From assembly GCA_016720805.1 (NCBI GenBank), contig JADKJZ010000009.1, positions 62,001-126,000 of the forward strand: 64,000 bases of DNA. Reading direction: 5' to 3'. Below the pieces are notes generated by a model. It ran no database searches. It saw only the letters and a program-made list of their open reading frames with translations, and was not told where the DNA came from. This document shows positions 47,791 through 60,213 of the stretch, one piece after another; the stretch's first letter is position 1, and every line of letters begins with the position of its first letter. This stretch comes from Gemmatimonadota bacterium. GTDB lineage: Bacteria > Gemmatimonadota > Gemmatimonadetes > Gemmatimonadales > GWC2-71-9. The translations under genes and the position numbers were made by a program.

Positions 47791-48864
47791 TCAGTTCTGC
47801 AGTGGGAAGAGGTCGGCCTGGATCTCGGTAATGGCCGCGGCCACCGGGCAGACGCCGGTCGCAATCGTCCGGCGCTCGACCAGGTCGGCGCCGAAGACGC
47901 GGATACGGCCCGCGCTGCCGCCAACAGTGCAACTCCCCGCCTCGACGACGTAACTCCGCCCCAGCCCATCGCTCGTCAGACCGCGCGGCTGCAGCAGGGG
48001 AATGCCCGACCCGGCCCCGCGCTCCAAGGCGCGGGTCCGGGTGTTGAAGATCATCAGCCCCTCGGCGGCGCTCGCAATCAACAGGCGGTCGCCACCGTCG
48101 GAGACCATGAAGGACGGCGACACGCCGAGTCCGCCGAACGAGGCGACCTCGCGCTGACGGACCGGATCAACGGCCGAGAGGCGACCCTCGACCGAGCCGC
48201 CGTTGCCGGCGTTCAGCACGTAGAGGAGGCCATCACTGGAGGTAACGGCCGAGACCGCGTTCCCCGGACCGATGAGCGGAATGGAGTCGAGCGGATTCTT
48301 GCCGCGCTCGAACGGGGCGATCCAGCTGGCGTTGTTGGCGCAGGTGGCCTGCACCGGGTAACAGCCGAGCCGGTTGCCGTTCACGAAGAAGACCCTGCCA
48401 CGCGCCATCCCGAACGCCTGCGGCCCCTGCGTCAATCCATTGATCTGTTCCGCCGCCCCCGCCGTCGTGAATCGGGTGACGAGGTTCGCCACCGGGGAGG
48501 CCGCATAGCCATCCCCTTCGTCGGAGAAGGCGATCGACGCGATCGGCGAGTTGTCGCCAAGCGAGGTGACGATCTGGGCAACGACCTGGTGCGTGACGAG
48601 ATCGACGATGAGAATCAGGCCGCCCGCGTTCATGCCGACGGCGGCCTTGGTCCCGCGCACCGCGAGAGTGGTCGGGGAGCCCGGGGTGGTGCCGAGAGGA
48701 ATATTGACCGTGGTGGCCGTCGAATCGACGGCCACCAGCCTGAGGTTGCGCTCCTGCTGATCGAGCACCACCAGCACTTCGGTGGGGAGCGACGTCGGCC
48801 CCGTGGTCGCCGCGCACGCGCCGAGGCAACTTGCAAGCAACAGGGTGGCGGGCCGTAGGCGCAT
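47791..48864 (-). CDS. Beta-propeller lipoprotein next to btuB (BtuG-like by context)
   Basis: A 357-residue lipoprotein (LLLASCLGACAA). The mature part shows YVTN/YncE-like seven-bladed propeller repeats (VVLDQQERNLRLVAVDSTA, GGLILIVDLVTHQVVAQIV, LLYVLNAGNGGSVEGRLSAV). AGGA lies eight bases before ATG 48864, which decides the start. In Bacteroides, the propeller lipoprotein BtuG is encoded with BtuB and captures cobalamin at the surface; here the propeller gene follows btuB directly under a cobalamin riboswitch. Orthology is not proven by sequence, so a BtuG-like role is inference. Confidence 0.7.
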   Translation of the reverse strand: MRLRPATLLLASCLGACAATTGPTSLPTEVLVVLDQQERNLRLVAVDSTATTVNIPLGTTPGSPTTLAVRGTKAAVGMNAGGLILIVDLVTHQVVAQIVTSLGDNSPIASIAFSDEGDGYAASPVANLVTRFTTAGAAEQINGLTQGPQAFGMARGRVFFVNGNRLGCYPVQATCANNASWIAPFERGKNPLDSIPLIGPGNAVSAVTSSDGLLYVLNAGNGGSVEGRLSAVDPVRQREVASFGGLGVSPSFMVSDGGDRLLIASAAEGLMIFNTRTRALERGAGSGIPLLQPRGLTSDGLGRSYVVEAGSCTVGGSAGRIRVFGADLVERRTIATGVCPVAAAITEIQADLFPLQN

Positions 48865-48883
48865 GGTCACATTCCTCATGTCA

Positions 48884-50854
48884 TCAATAGCGGAGCTGGG
48901 CCCCCACGAAGAGGGTGCGCCCGCGTCCGGGAAAACCGACCACCTGATCGTAGTCCGCATCGAACAGGTTTTCGCCCCGGAAGGTAAGCGCGGCGCCGGG
49001 AGATCCTGCCGCTGCGCGCCGGACCGGGAGCTCGAGGGAGAGGTCCACGGTAATGTAGGAGGGTAATGCGGTTCGGGTCGCGGGGAAATCCCGGTAATCG
49101 ACGTCGTCCCGCTCCCCGATGTAGTTCAGGCTGCCACCCAGGGTCGCCCCTGCCCGCTGCAGCGTCGCGGTGACCCCGCCACTCGACGGCGGGCGTCGGA
49201 GCAGCCGTGCGCCCTGCTGGAAGGTCAGGGAGGAAGCCGAACCACTATCGGTGACTTCCGTGGCGAGCCGCGTCCAGTGCCCGCGGAGGGTGAGCCCTCC
49301 CTCGGCCCGAATGACCATCGATGCCTCGATCCCGCGACTCCGGGCCGCACCGAGGTTCACATACGTCGGCTGCCCCGGTGCGGCGTCGACATACTGAATC
49401 AGCTGCCTGAAACGCTGGTCAAAGGCGGTGACCTCGAGGGTGGCGCGACGGGTCAGTTGCCGGGCCAGGGCGACTTCCGCATTTCGAGTCCGCTCGGGGG
49501 CGAGCCCCGGATTTCCTATTTCATAGGGATCGGCGGCGAACAGTTCGGCGAAGGTCGGCGCCTTGAAGGCCGTGCCCACCGCTCCCCAGACGCGGGTCCC
49601 GGGGCGGAGCTGGATTGAGGCACCGGCACGCCAGGTGGAGAAGCGGCCGAATGCGGAGTTGTCGTCGAGGCGCGACCCCAGGTGGAGCGAGACGTTCCGG
49701 TGCGGCGTCGCCAGCAGCTGGGCATACGCATGTCGGGTGTTGCGGTCGGCGGAGAAATCGGTGGCATCGTCGAACGCGCCGCCACCGTAGTTCTGCCTGG
49801 TCCGGCCGGTGGAGGTGATCTCCTCCCGTTCAACGCCGCCACCGATCGACAGCGTCGCCTGCGGCAGCCGACGCCAATCAAGCCGTGCGTCGATGCCTCG
49901 CCGCCACGTCACGGCGCTGCGATCGCTGTCGAAGCCATAGCCGAGGGTGTCGGTCGGCGTGTCGGAGCGGTTGGTGGCGCCGGCACGGAGGCGCGACGCG
50001 AATCCCTGCACGGTCCCCGTGAGGAGCCGGCCAAGCGGGCGGCTCGCCTCGGCACCGAGGGAAAGGCGTCGTTCAGTGGTGCGCTGATTCCGATCGACGG
50101 GGACCCCCGCAAAGTCGGTCGGGTACCCCGCCGAGACATCGCCGCCGCGGGCCGTCACGGCAATCGCACCACCGTTGGCCGCGCGCCAATCGAGGCGTGC
50201 GGAGCCGACGCGGTTGTCGTAGTGACTGTTGAACGGATAGATCCCGTCGCTCGCGAAGCGCGAGGCGGCAACCGAGAGCCCGGTCTGTGCACTGCCCCCG
50301 CTGACCCGCGCGTTCCAGTCCCGCGCGCCGAACGTCCCGCGGCGGACCCCGAGCGAGCCGCTGCGCTCTGCCGACCCGTGGCGCGTGAAGAGTTGGATGA
50401 CCCCGCTCATCGCATCGGCACCATAGAGCACTGACACCGGGCCGCGCACGACCTCGATCCGGTCGAGATCGTCCGTCGTCAGGTCGCCGATGTTGAGCGA
50501 CCCGCCCGGAAGGTTGAGTGGCACGCCATCGAGGAGCACCTTGACGTAGTCGCTCTCGCCGCCGCGCAGGAAGAGCGACGTGACCGCGCCGTACGAGCCG
50601 TTCTGCACGATCGCGACGCCGGGAACTTCACGCAGGGCGTCCTGCACCAGGCGCACGCCCCGCGCGCGCAAATCGTCACCACGCAGGACGGTCGTCGCCG
50701 CAGCGACCGGCGCCGCGGTCGGCAGCCGAGTCGCGGTGACAACCAGATCGGCCAGCGCGGCGGTGTCACGCACCACGCGCTGGGCACTCGCCGTCGACAC
50801 GGCGACCAGACAGGCGAACAAGCCGGGGAACGCCCGGCACACCAGAGACTTCAT
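48884..50854 (-). CDS. btuB: TonB-dependent vitamin B12 receptor
   Basis: A 656-residue outer-membrane receptor. After a signal ending ASAQ, the plug has LVVTATRLPT, LVQDALREVPGVAIVQNG, FLRGGESDYVKVLLDGVPLN and DRIEVVRGPVSVLYGADAMSG, the BtuB pattern. The barrel ends with FRGENLFDADYDQVVGFPG and a C-terminal Tyr. Cobalamin as substrate is supported by the upstream riboswitch and BtuCD. The ATG overlaps the btuD stop (ATGA). Confidence 0.92.
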   Translation of the reverse strand: MKSLVCRAFPGLFACLVAVSTASAQRVVRDTAALADLVVTATRLPTAAPVAAATTVLRGDDLRARGVRLVQDALREVPGVAIVQNGSYGAVTSLFLRGGESDYVKVLLDGVPLNLPGGSLNIGDLTTDDLDRIEVVRGPVSVLYGADAMSGVIQLFTRHGSAERSGSLGVRRGTFGARDWNARVSGGSAQTGLSVAASRFASDGIYPFNSHYDNRVGSARLDWRAANGGAIAVTARGGDVSAGYPTDFAGVPVDRNQRTTERRLSLGAEASRPLGRLLTGTVQGFASRLRAGATNRSDTPTDTLGYGFDSDRSAVTWRRGIDARLDWRRLPQATLSIGGGVEREEITSTGRTRQNYGGGAFDDATDFSADRNTRHAYAQLLATPHRNVSLHLGSRLDDNSAFGRFSTWRAGASIQLRPGTRVWGAVGTAFKAPTFAELFAADPYEIGNPGLAPERTRNAEVALARQLTRRATLEVTAFDQRFRQLIQYVDAAPGQPTYVNLGAARSRGIEASMVIRAEGGLTLRGHWTRLATEVTDSGSASSLTFQQGARLLRRPPSSGGVTATLQRAGATLGGSLNYIGERDDVDYRDFPATRTALPSYITVDLSLELPVRRAAAGSPGAALTFRGENLFDADYDQVVGFPGRGRTLFVGAQLRY

Positions 50855-51684
50855 GGAGCAGGATCCTCTCGCAAAGGGGGAAGCGCCCGGCCGCTCTCGG
50901 CGGCCTCGGCGCGTCGCAATGGGACGACTTGCGGGGCACCGTCACACCACGAGGTGACGGCGACCGGCCAGCCGAAGACGGCGGAGATCACATCCTCGCG
51001 CAGGACTTCGGGCGGCCGACCCTCGGCGACCGTGCGTCCACGGTCGAGGAGGATCAGGCGATCGGCGAAGCGGGCGGCAAGGTTGAGTTGGTGCGTGATG
51101 ACGAGCACGCCGAGTCCTTCGGCGGCGAGTCGGCGCAACAGTTCGAATATTTCCATTTCGTGCCCGACATCGAGCGCGGCGGTCGGCTCGTCGAGCAACA
51201 GGAGTCGTGGCGAGGCGACCAGTGCGCGCGCCACGCGCACCCGTTGCCATTCGCCGCCGGAGAGCGTGTCGACCCGACGATCCTCCAGCCCCGCGACGTC
51301 GCAACGGCGAAGCGTGGCAGCGACGGCGGCGTGATCGGCCTCCGCCACCGACGCGACCGGGCCGAGCCGCGACCAGCGGCCGAGCAGCACCGACTCGAGC
51401 ACGGTGAGCGGAAAGGTGGACTCCTCGCGCTGCGGCAACGCGCCGACCATGTCGGCGAGATCGCGGCGCGACCAGGTCGCGATCCTGCGGCCATCGAGCT
51501 CGACCATTCCCGCATGCAGCGGCAGCAGCCCCAGCAGGGCGCGCAGCAACGTCGACTTGCCACTCCCATTGGGCCCGACCACGCCGACGATCTCGCCGGG
51601 CTCGAGCGTCAGCGAGACCGCGTCGAGCGCCGCCGTCGTGACGCCGGGATATCGAACGGTGAGCGCATCCGCGTGGAGCTTCAT
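50851..51684 (-). CDS. btuD: Cobalamin ABC transporter ATP-binding protein
   Basis: A 277-residue ATPase of the FecCD/BtuCD class. Walker A is GPNGSGKSTLL, the signature is LSGGEWQRVRVARA, Walker B is LLLLDEPTAALD, and the switch His is in VITHQLN. It energises B12 import from periplasm to cytoplasm with the adjacent permease. It starts at an ATG overlapping the btuC stop. A C-terminal 40-residue extension after the ATPase core is unassigned. Iron-siderophore transport is the main alternative, but the riboswitch argues for B12. Confidence 0.9.
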   Translation of the reverse strand: MKLHADALTVRYPGVTTAALDAVSLTLEPGEIVGVVGPNGSGKSTLLRALLGLLPLHAGMVELDGRRIATWSRRDLADMVGALPQREESTFPLTVLESVLLGRWSRLGPVASVAEADHAAVAATLRRCDVAGLEDRRVDTLSGGEWQRVRVARALVASPRLLLLDEPTAALDVGHEMEIFELLRRLAAEGLGVLVITHQLNLAARFADRLILLDRGRTVAEGRPPEVLREDVISAVFGWPVAVTSWCDGAPQVVPLRRAEAAESGRALPPLREDPAP

Positions 51685-52697
51685 GCCAGACTCCGTCGCA
51701 ACAGCACCGCGAAGAGCGGGACCCCGACCAGGGCCGTGATCACCCCGACCGGCAACTCTGCCGGGCGCACGACCGTCCGTGCCACGGCATCGGCCAGCAC
51801 GGTGAAGGCGCCGCCGGCGAGGAAGACGGCCGGCAACAGGCGCCGATGCAGCGGCCCGACCAGGCCGCGAAGCGCGTGCGGGACCACCAGCCCCACGAAG
51901 CCGATCGTCCCGGCGACACTCACCGTGGTCGCCGTCAGGATCGAGGTGGTGAGGATGACGAGACGCCTGGTACGATCGACATCGGCGCCCAGCATCGCCG
52001 CGGTGTCTTCGCCGAGGGCGAGCAGATCGAGCGCCCGGGCGAGCCACCAGAGCAGGCCGAGCAGCGGCGTCGCGATCACCACGAAGCGCAGCACCGCGTC
52101 CCACGACGCACCGGCAAAGCCACCGAAGAGCCACACCGTTGCCGCGCGGAAGGCGAAGGGATCGGCGACCGCGAGGAGGGCGGTGGTCACGGCGCCCGCA
52201 AAAGCGGACACCACCACACCGGCGAGGAGGAGGACTCGCGGATCGAGGCGACGCCCGGCCACGGCGGTGATGCGATAGACGAGGGCGACCGCCGCCAGCG
52301 CGCCGATGGTCGCACTGGCGGACACGCTCCATCCGGCCGGCAGCCCCGCCACCACGCCGATCACCGCACCCAGCGCAGCGCCACCCGAGAGTCCGAGAAG
52401 CCATGGTTCGGCCAGGGGATTGCGCACCATCGCCTGCAACGCGGCGCCGCAGGCCGCGAGCGTGCCACCGACACCGAACGCCAGCACGATGCGCGGCAGC
52501 CGCAGCGAGCGGATGATGGCACCATCCTGCCCCGCTCCGTCGCGAAGCGCCGCCAGGACTGCGCCTGGGGTGAGGAGGACCGGGCCGACGAAGAGCGCCG
52601 CCACCATCGCGCCGAGCGCGCTCACCGCAAGTGCGGGGAGCGCATGGCGCATCCGGTGGGCGGCGCGTGGAGTCACGAAAAGGCCCGTCTCCGACAT
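51681..52697 (-). CDS. btuC: Cobalamin ABC transporter permease (FecCD family)
   Basis: A 338-residue polytopic permease with about 10 helices. LRLPRIVLAFGVGGTLAACGAALQAMVRNPLAEPWLLG and GTIGFVGLVVPHALRGLVGP are the two conserved FecCD segments; the latter contacts BtuD. It is the first gene behind the cobalamin riboswitch. ATG 52697 leaves a short cytoplasmic N-terminus. No periplasmic binding protein (btuF) is in the operon; it must be elsewhere or replaced. Confidence 0.9.
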   Translation of the reverse strand: MSETGLFVTPRAAHRMRHALPALAVSALGAMVAALFVGPVLLTPGAVLAALRDGAGQDGAIIRSLRLPRIVLAFGVGGTLAACGAALQAMVRNPLAEPWLLGLSGGAALGAVIGVVAGLPAGWSVSASATIGALAAVALVYRITAVAGRRLDPRVLLLAGVVVSAFAGAVTTALLAVADPFAFRAATVWLFGGFAGASWDAVLRFVVIATPLLGLLWWLARALDLLALGEDTAAMLGADVDRTRRLVILTTSILTATTVSVAGTIGFVGLVVPHALRGLVGPLHRRLLPAVFLAGGAFTVLADAVARTVVRPAELPVGVITALVGVPLFAVLLRRSLA

Positions 52698-52799
52698 GGG
52701 GTCGTGGACGGGCGGGACGTGAGACGCAGATGGGCGCGGACGCACTGGTCCGCGGACTTCCACGACCACGCCACCATCCCCTCCCCCGAGGGTTTATTG

Positions 52800-52975
52800 G
52801 TGGCGCGAACGGAGAGGTCTCCTGGCTCCGGGCTCGTCGTTCGCCTTCCCGGGGGTACTACCCCAGTGGCGCAATGAACGACGTCTTACTGCTGCCCGTT
52901 ACAGTGGCGGGGCCGCGCCGGCATTTCACCGGACTTCCGAGCTGCCCCATTCGCTGGTCTTCAATTGTGCCTCAA
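52800..52975 (-). promoter_or_regulatory. Cobalamin (AdoCbl) riboswitch
   Basis: On the minus strand the B12 box AGCCAGGAGACC lies at 52827-52816. The conserved core runs from GGTGAAATGCCGGCGCGG to CCCCGCCACTGTAAC (52929-52897), and GGGCAGCAGTAAG follows. Order and spacing match class I cobalamin riboswitches, which repress B12 uptake when adenosylcobalamin is bound. It sits about 100 bases before btuC; the expression platform lies in that gap. Ends are approximate. Confidence 0.93.
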
Positions 52976-52990
52976 GCTACCGTTGCCGAA

Positions 52991-54106
52991 TCAGGGCGGC
53001 AAGAGCGCGCGCACCTGCTCCTTCAAGGCGGCGCGCGCCGCCTGATAGTCGTGCCAGACGCCGGGGGCATGGGCGGCCTCACCACCCGCATGGGCCGCGT
53101 CGAGCCGGGCGATGGCGTCCAGGAGCTCGTCGACCGGTGACGGGGTCGTCGCGGTGGCAACGACTGCCTGCCGTGGCAGCGTCGCGCGACGCGCACTGAG
53201 CAGCGCCATCACGATGAGCCCGAGGGCAAAACACCCTGCCACCGCCTCGGCCACCCAGCCGGGCAACTGGCCGTCACCACCAAAGCGCAGCGCGATGGAT
53301 CCGGGGGCCACCATGGCGCCCGTCCACCGGGTGTAGTGGCGGCCGTCGACGGTGGTGGTGTCGGCGCGCGCGAGCGGTGCGCCCGCTGTCGCGTCGGACT
53401 CCTCGAGCAGCACGTTCACCACCGGCGAGCCTTCCGCCCACGGCACGTCGAGGGCGCGGGTCGCCGGTGGGATCTGGTAGTGCACCAGGAGCTGTCGCTG
53501 CCCCGGTGGCACTGCCGCGTGCAGCTCGAGCGTATCGCCGTGGAATTGCACGGCCTCCTCAGCGAAGTCCGATTCGCCGAGGACGAGGTTCACTGCCGAA
53601 CGCGGCATCAGGAACCGCCACGACGCGGCGGAGAGGTCCGGTGGCACGCGCGTCTGGTAGCCGTCGTTCGCCAGGATGAGCAGGTCGACGGCGCTGCGCG
53701 TCCCGTCGGCGGCCGGGGCGCTGATCACGAGATGCCGCGCGGCCAGGGCGATCGGCGCCGCGGAGGCACTGTCGGAGACGACCAGCGTGACGAGTGAGTC
53801 CCGCTGGCCATGGGCGCTGCCGATCGGCGTGGAGAAGTACTGCACGCCATCCCAGCGCGACGAGATCAACAGGATGGCCGTGGTGTCGGCAGGCTGGGCA
53901 AAACGAAACCGGCCATCGGTCCCGACGCGAACGGAATCGACCGGCCCCTGCTTTCCCGGGGTGACGCTGTGGAGCACGACCATGGCGCCCGTTGCCGCCA
54001 CCGTGTCGCCGGGCGCCGCGACACGCACGACGCGGCCGGCCACCGTTCCTCCGGGGCCGGCCGCGCCGACGGCCATCGCCACGAGGGCGCTGGCAAGCAG
54101 TGACAT
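52991..54106 (-). CDS. Unknown single-pass membrane protein with carboxypeptidase-like domain
   Basis: A 371-residue protein. The signal sequence ends near residue 17. A CarboxypepD_reg-type domain covers about residues 20-105 (GRVVRVAAPGDTVAAT). A second beta-rich domain runs to about 285. A transmembrane helix follows (AVAGCFALGLIVMALLSA), then a 55-residue cytoplasmic tail. No catalytic motif is seen. It lies just after ahcY and just before the riboswitch, and probably belongs to the metK-ahcY message. Function unknown. Confidence 0.65.
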   Translation of the reverse strand: MSLLASALVAMAVGAAGPGGTVAGRVVRVAAPGDTVAATGAMVVLHSVTPGKQGPVDSVRVGTDGRFRFAQPADTTAILLISSRWDGVQYFSTPIGSAHGQRDSLVTLVVSDSASAAPIALAARHLVISAPAADGTRSAVDLLILANDGYQTRVPPDLSAASWRFLMPRSAVNLVLGESDFAEEAVQFHGDTLELHAAVPPGQRQLLVHYQIPPATRALDVPWAEGSPVVNVLLEESDATAGAPLARADTTTVDGRHYTRWTGAMVAPGSIALRFGGDGQLPGWVAEAVAGCFALGLIVMALLSARRATLPRQAVVATATTPSPVDELLDAIARLDAAHAGGEAAHAPGVWHDYQAARAALKEQVRALLPP

Positions 54107-54113
54107 CACCGGG

Positions 54114-56707
<2,594 letters not shown>

Positions 56708-56733
56708 CGGGCCTCGCGAATGGAGTGAAGACC

Positions 56734-58545
56734 TCACGGGGAACGCGGCAAGCTAGTGCCCGTCGAAGGGTGCGGCAACGCGCCGGCCGGATCGACCAGC
56801 CGGAGGTCGAGGTGACGGCCCACCGCCTCGCGGAGGATCGTCTCGACGGCGCTGGTTGTGGTGGCCTCGGCGGCCGCCTCGGCCGCCTCCCGCGCGGCCG
56901 ACATCGGCATGTTCCGGACCACCCACTTCACCAGCGGGATCGACGGCGGGGCAATCGAGAGCCGATCATAGCCGAGGCCGAGGAGCAGGACCGCCGAGAT
57001 CGGGTCGGAGGCCATCTCGCCGCAGACGGAAGAAGGAATTCCGGCGGCCGCGGCCGCGAGGCGAACCTGGCGCAGGGCACGCACGACGGCCGGATGGAGC
57101 GGCGAGAAGCGGGCCGCCAAGCGGGCATTGCCCCGATCAACGGCGAGCGTGTACTGGGTGAGATCGTTGCTGCCGACGCTGAGGAAGGCCGAGACCTGGG
57201 CGAACTCCGCCGCCAAGGTCACCGCGGCCGGGGTCTCGATCATCACACCGACCGGTATGTCCGCCGCGGCCCGAATGCCGTCCCGCCGCAGCGATTCGGC
57301 CTCTTCGGCGAGGATGGCGCGGGTCTCGAGGACCTCGTCGAGCGAGATCACCAGCGGCAGCATCAGCCAGAGGTCGCGATCGGCGGCGGCGCGCAGGATT
57401 GCCCGCAACTGCGGCCGGAAGAGCGCGGGTTCGTCCAGGCAGACGCGGATCGAACGCCAGCCGAGGAAGGGGTTGGCCTCCTGCGGCGAGGCGAAGGCCG
57501 CGGGAAACTTGTCGCCGCCGAGGTCGTAGCTTCGCACCACCACCGGCTGGCCCGCGAAGGCGGCCCCGACCCGGCGATAGTACTCCGTCTGCTCATCCTC
57601 GGTCGGCAGGGTGGCACGCCCGGAGACCAGGAATTCGGTGCGCAACAACCCGACCCCTTCCGCACCGTGGCGCAGTGCCGGCTCGACCTCCTCGGGAAGG
57701 TCGACGTTGCCCTGCAGCTTGATGCGGACCCCATCCGGCGTCTCGGCCGGCGACGACGCCATCCCCTCGAGTTGCAGCTCGAGCTTGTGGCGTCGAGACG
57801 CCTGCAGCCGTGCCACTTCGAGTTCGTCGTGCGTGGGATCGACGATGATCACGCCGCTCTGGCCATCGAGCAGGACGATCGCCCCCTCGGCGATGCGATC
57901 GAGCGCGCGCGGCACCCCCATCACCGCGGGAATCCCGAGCGAGTGTGCCAGGATCGCGGCGTGCGAGGTGCGGGTGCCTTCCTCGCAGATGAAGCCGACC
58001 ACGTGCTCGCGGTCAAACTGCACCGTCAGTCCGGGCGACAGCTCGCGCGCGAGGATGACGACCTGCTGGTCGATCTCGCCGAGCCACGCCTCATCGGTGG
58101 CCCGCCCGAGCAGGTGGGCCAGCATCCGGAGCTGGATGGCGTTGAGGTCGGCGAGGCGATCGCGCAGCATCGCCTGACGCGATCCCTGCCAGGCGTTGCG
58201 CAACTCGAGCGCCTTGAACTCGTAGGCGGTCTCGGCCGAGAGATTGTTCTTGCGAATCAGCGTCTCGACGCTGGCGATGAAGGTCGGGTCCTGCACCATC
58301 ATCATCTGCGCATCGAAGATGCGCGCCTCCTCGGGGCCGGCGCGCACCGCCGTCCGATCCCGCAACTGGGCGAGCTGGCCCAGCACCGCCGCGACGGCCT
58401 CATGCAGTCGGGCAATCTCGGCGTCGTGCTGATCCGGTGAGACATTCCGATCCGGCACCTCCGGGAACGACCAGCGCACGGCGACGACCGGGGCGAACGC
58501 CACCCCGGGCGAGACACCGACCCCGCGAAGCACGCGCTCGCTCAT
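56734..58545 (-). CDS. ptsI: PTS enzyme I (phosphoenolpyruvate-protein phosphotransferase)
   Basis: A 603-residue enzyme that passes phosphate from PEP to HPr. The phospho-His is in [20 protein letters not shown] (about residue 190). The PEP-binding core has [16 protein letters not shown]..., [15 protein letters not shown], and the active-site Cys in SSVCGEMA. A roughly 30-residue C-terminal extension rich in Ala, Ser and Pro is not typical. The ATG overlaps the HPr stop (ATGA). Confidence 0.95.
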   Translation of the reverse strand: MSERVLRGVGVSPGVAFAPVVAVRWSFPEVPDRNVSPDQHDAEIARLHEAVAAVLGQLAQLRDRTAVRAGPEEARIFDAQMMMVQDPTFIASVETLIRKNNLSAETAYEFKALELRNAWQGSRQAMLRDRLADLNAIQLRMLAHLLGRATDEAWLGEIDQQVVILARELSPGLTVQFDREHVVGFICEEGTRTSHAAILAHSLGIPAVMGVPRALDRIAEGAIVLLDGQSGVIIVDPTHDELEVARLQASRRHKLELQLEGMASSPAETPDGVRIKLQGNVDLPEEVEPALRHGAEGVGLLRTEFLVSGRATLPTEDEQTEYYRRVGAAFAGQPVVVRSYDLGGDKFPAAFASPQEANPFLGWRSIRVCLDEPALFRPQLRAILRAAADRDLWLMLPLVISLDEVLETRAILAEEAESLRRDGIRAAADIPVGVMIETPAAVTLAAEFAQVSAFLSVGSNDLTQYTLAVDRGNARLAARFSPLHPAVVRALRQVRLAAAAAGIPSSVCGEMASDPISAVLLLGLGYDRLSIAPPSIPLVKWVVRNMPMSAAREAAEAAAEATTTSAVETILREAVGRHLDLRLVDPAGALPHPSTGTSLPRSP

Positions 58546-58808
58546 CGTTCCCCGAAGCCGTCGGCGATCAGGGCGAGCACGGCCGTCATCGCCGCGTCCT
58601 CGTCGGGGCCCGTGGTGCGCACCTGCACCACCGCCCCACACTCGGCGGCGAGCATCATCACCCCCATGATGCTCTTGCCGTTCACGGATTGGCCCTGGCA
58701 CGACAGCTCGATTTCGGACCCGAAGGTCGCGGCGAGGCGCACGACCTGGGCAGCGGGTCGAGCGTGCATCCCCAGCGGATTCACGATCACGGCCTCGCGT
58801 TCAATCAC
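58542..58808 (-). CDS. ptsH: PTS phosphocarrier protein HPr
   Basis: An 88-residue protein with the phospho-His15 in GMHARPAA and Ser46 in GKSIMGVMML. Both positions are exact, so it can be phosphorylated by enzyme I and also by HPr kinase, whose gene is in the same operon. It couples sugar uptake to regulation. The start overlaps the IID stop. Confidence 0.95.
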   Translation of the reverse strand: MIEREAVIVNPLGMHARPAAQVVRLAATFGSEIELSCQGQSVNGKSIMGVMMLAAECGAVVQVRTTGPDEDAAMTAVLALIADGFGER

Positions 58809-59545
58809 CGGAAACCTCCGACGACGAGGAGCGCGACTGCCACGAGCGCCAGACCGAGGCGGAGCCCGGTGACGCGGGACCGCGTCCCGGGGGCAATCGC
58901 GAGGAGCGCACCGACGATCCCGATCGAGGCGATGGCCAGCGTATGGGTAATGGTGACTTCACGGAGCAGATAGGCACCAACAACCGGGATGCCGAGTCCG
59001 ACGGCAAAGGCAGCGACGCGCTGCGCATCATCGGCGCGCGCAGGGAGCCACGAACGCTGCAACGCCCCGCCCACCCCGAGTCCCTCGCGCATCCCGAGAT
59101 CGAGGCCCCACACCGTCAGGGCGAGGCGCATGCAGTTGTGGGCGATGACCGCCACCAGCACGGCATAACCACCGAGCCAGGGCGTGGCGGCCAACGCGAA
59201 GCCGATCAGCGCCGGCACCTCGCCAGCCCAGATGAGCTGGTCGCCCATCGCGCCGAGCGGGCCGGACAGCGCGGTGCGCAGTCGGATGATCGTCTCGCCG
59301 GGGACGTGGTCGCGCTCGGCGCGCACCACCGCACCGACCGCCACACCGGCGAGGTAGGGATGCGAATTGAAGAACTCGGCGGAGCGGGCAACCGCGGCGC
59401 GACGCACCTCGGGCGGTTCATCGGCCAGATAATGACGCAGCAGCGGGGTCGCGGCGTGACCCACGCCGATGCCCGACATCCGCTCGTAGGTCCAGGCGGC
59501 CTGCACGCCGAGCAGCCGGAGGACGGCCTGTTGGCGCGGGGTCAT
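58805..59545 (-). CDS. PTS mannose-family IID component
   Basis: A 246-residue membrane protein of the EIID-Man family. It begins QAVLRLLGVQAAWTYERMSGIG (family signature YERMQGLG), then AEFFNSHPYLAGVAVG, and has helices in the second half. It forms the transmembrane channel with IIC. It is about 30 residues shorter than enteric ManZ. Coupled by ATGA to IIC. Confidence 0.88.
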   Translation of the reverse strand: MTPRQQAVLRLLGVQAAWTYERMSGIGVGHAATPLLRHYLADEPPEVRRAAVARSAEFFNSHPYLAGVAVGAVVRAERDHVPGETIIRLRTALSGPLGAMGDQLIWAGEVPALIGFALAATPWLGGYAVLVAVIAHNCMRLALTVWGLDLGMREGLGVGGALQRSWLPARADDAQRVAAFAVGLGIPVVGAYLLREVTITHTLAIASIGIVGALLAIAPGTRSRVTGLRLGLALVAVALLVVGGFR

Positions 59546-60213
59546 CGCCCGAGCACCAGCAGGAGTCCGGTCGCCAGGCCGACCGCAAGCCAACGGCGGC
59601 GCGCACCGGCACCACCACTGCGCAAGGCGCCGCCAAGGGACGCGGCGATCCCACCTGCGACCGTCGCCTTGCCGACGAGCCCCATCTCTGGAAACGCATC
59701 CCAAGGGAAGGCCATGGCGAGAAAGATGACGCCAAGGCCCACGGCCCCGAGGAGGACGCCGCGAATGCCATCGCGGGCGAGCCCGTTGCGCTGCAATTCC
59801 CAGATCGCGCGTGCATCGCCGGCGGCCACCCGTTCCAGGCGACGGTGGATCGATTGCGCCGTGCGCCGACGGTGCACATGGAGGGTCCAGCCCCCGAGAA
59901 TCGCCAGCGGCAATCCAATGATGCCGGCCACCGCCAAGGTCGGGGCGGCTGGCGTCAACGCGGCGGCGGCCGCGGCACTGACGGCTGCGGCACCGTAGTC
60001 GGGATAGCGAGCGGCACCGATCGGCAACACGTCCAACGCGTACAGCTCCAGGACCGCTCCGACCAGCAGGCCCGCCGTGGTGTCCCCCGCCAGCATCCCG
60101 GCGACTGTGCCCGCCACCAGCGGTCGGGCCAGCAGCCCCTGCGGCATGGAGACGAGATCCACGGTGACGAGGATGCTCCAGAGCGAGAGGACGACGGCGA
60201 GGGTCCAGCTCAC
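59542..60213 (-). CDS. PTS mannose/sorbose-family IIC component
   Basis: A 223-residue, six- to seven-helix membrane protein. LARPLVAGTVAGMLAGDTTAGLLVGAVLELYAL is the conserved first part of EIIC-Man/Sor, with PIGAARYPDYG following. It is smaller than E. coli ManY (about 266). The substrate may be mannose, fructose, sorbose or an amino sugar; this cannot be decided here. Confidence 0.88.
   Translation of the reverse strand: MSWTLAVVLSLWSILVTVDLVSMPQGLLARPLVAGTVAGMLAGDTTAGLLVGAVLELYALDVLPIGAARYPDYGAAAVSAAAAAALTPAAPTLAVAGIIGLPLAILGGWTLHVHRRRTAQSIHRRLERVAAGDARAIWELQRNGLARDGIRGVLLGAVGLGVIFLAMAFPWDAFPEMGLVGKATVAGGIAASLGGALRSGGAGARRRWLAVGLATGLLLVLGR

Noticed and set aside
51681..52697. Siderophore rather than B12 permease
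   Set aside because: The FecCD family covers both, but the clear cobalamin riboswitch directly upstream and the BtuB-type receptor downstream favour B12.
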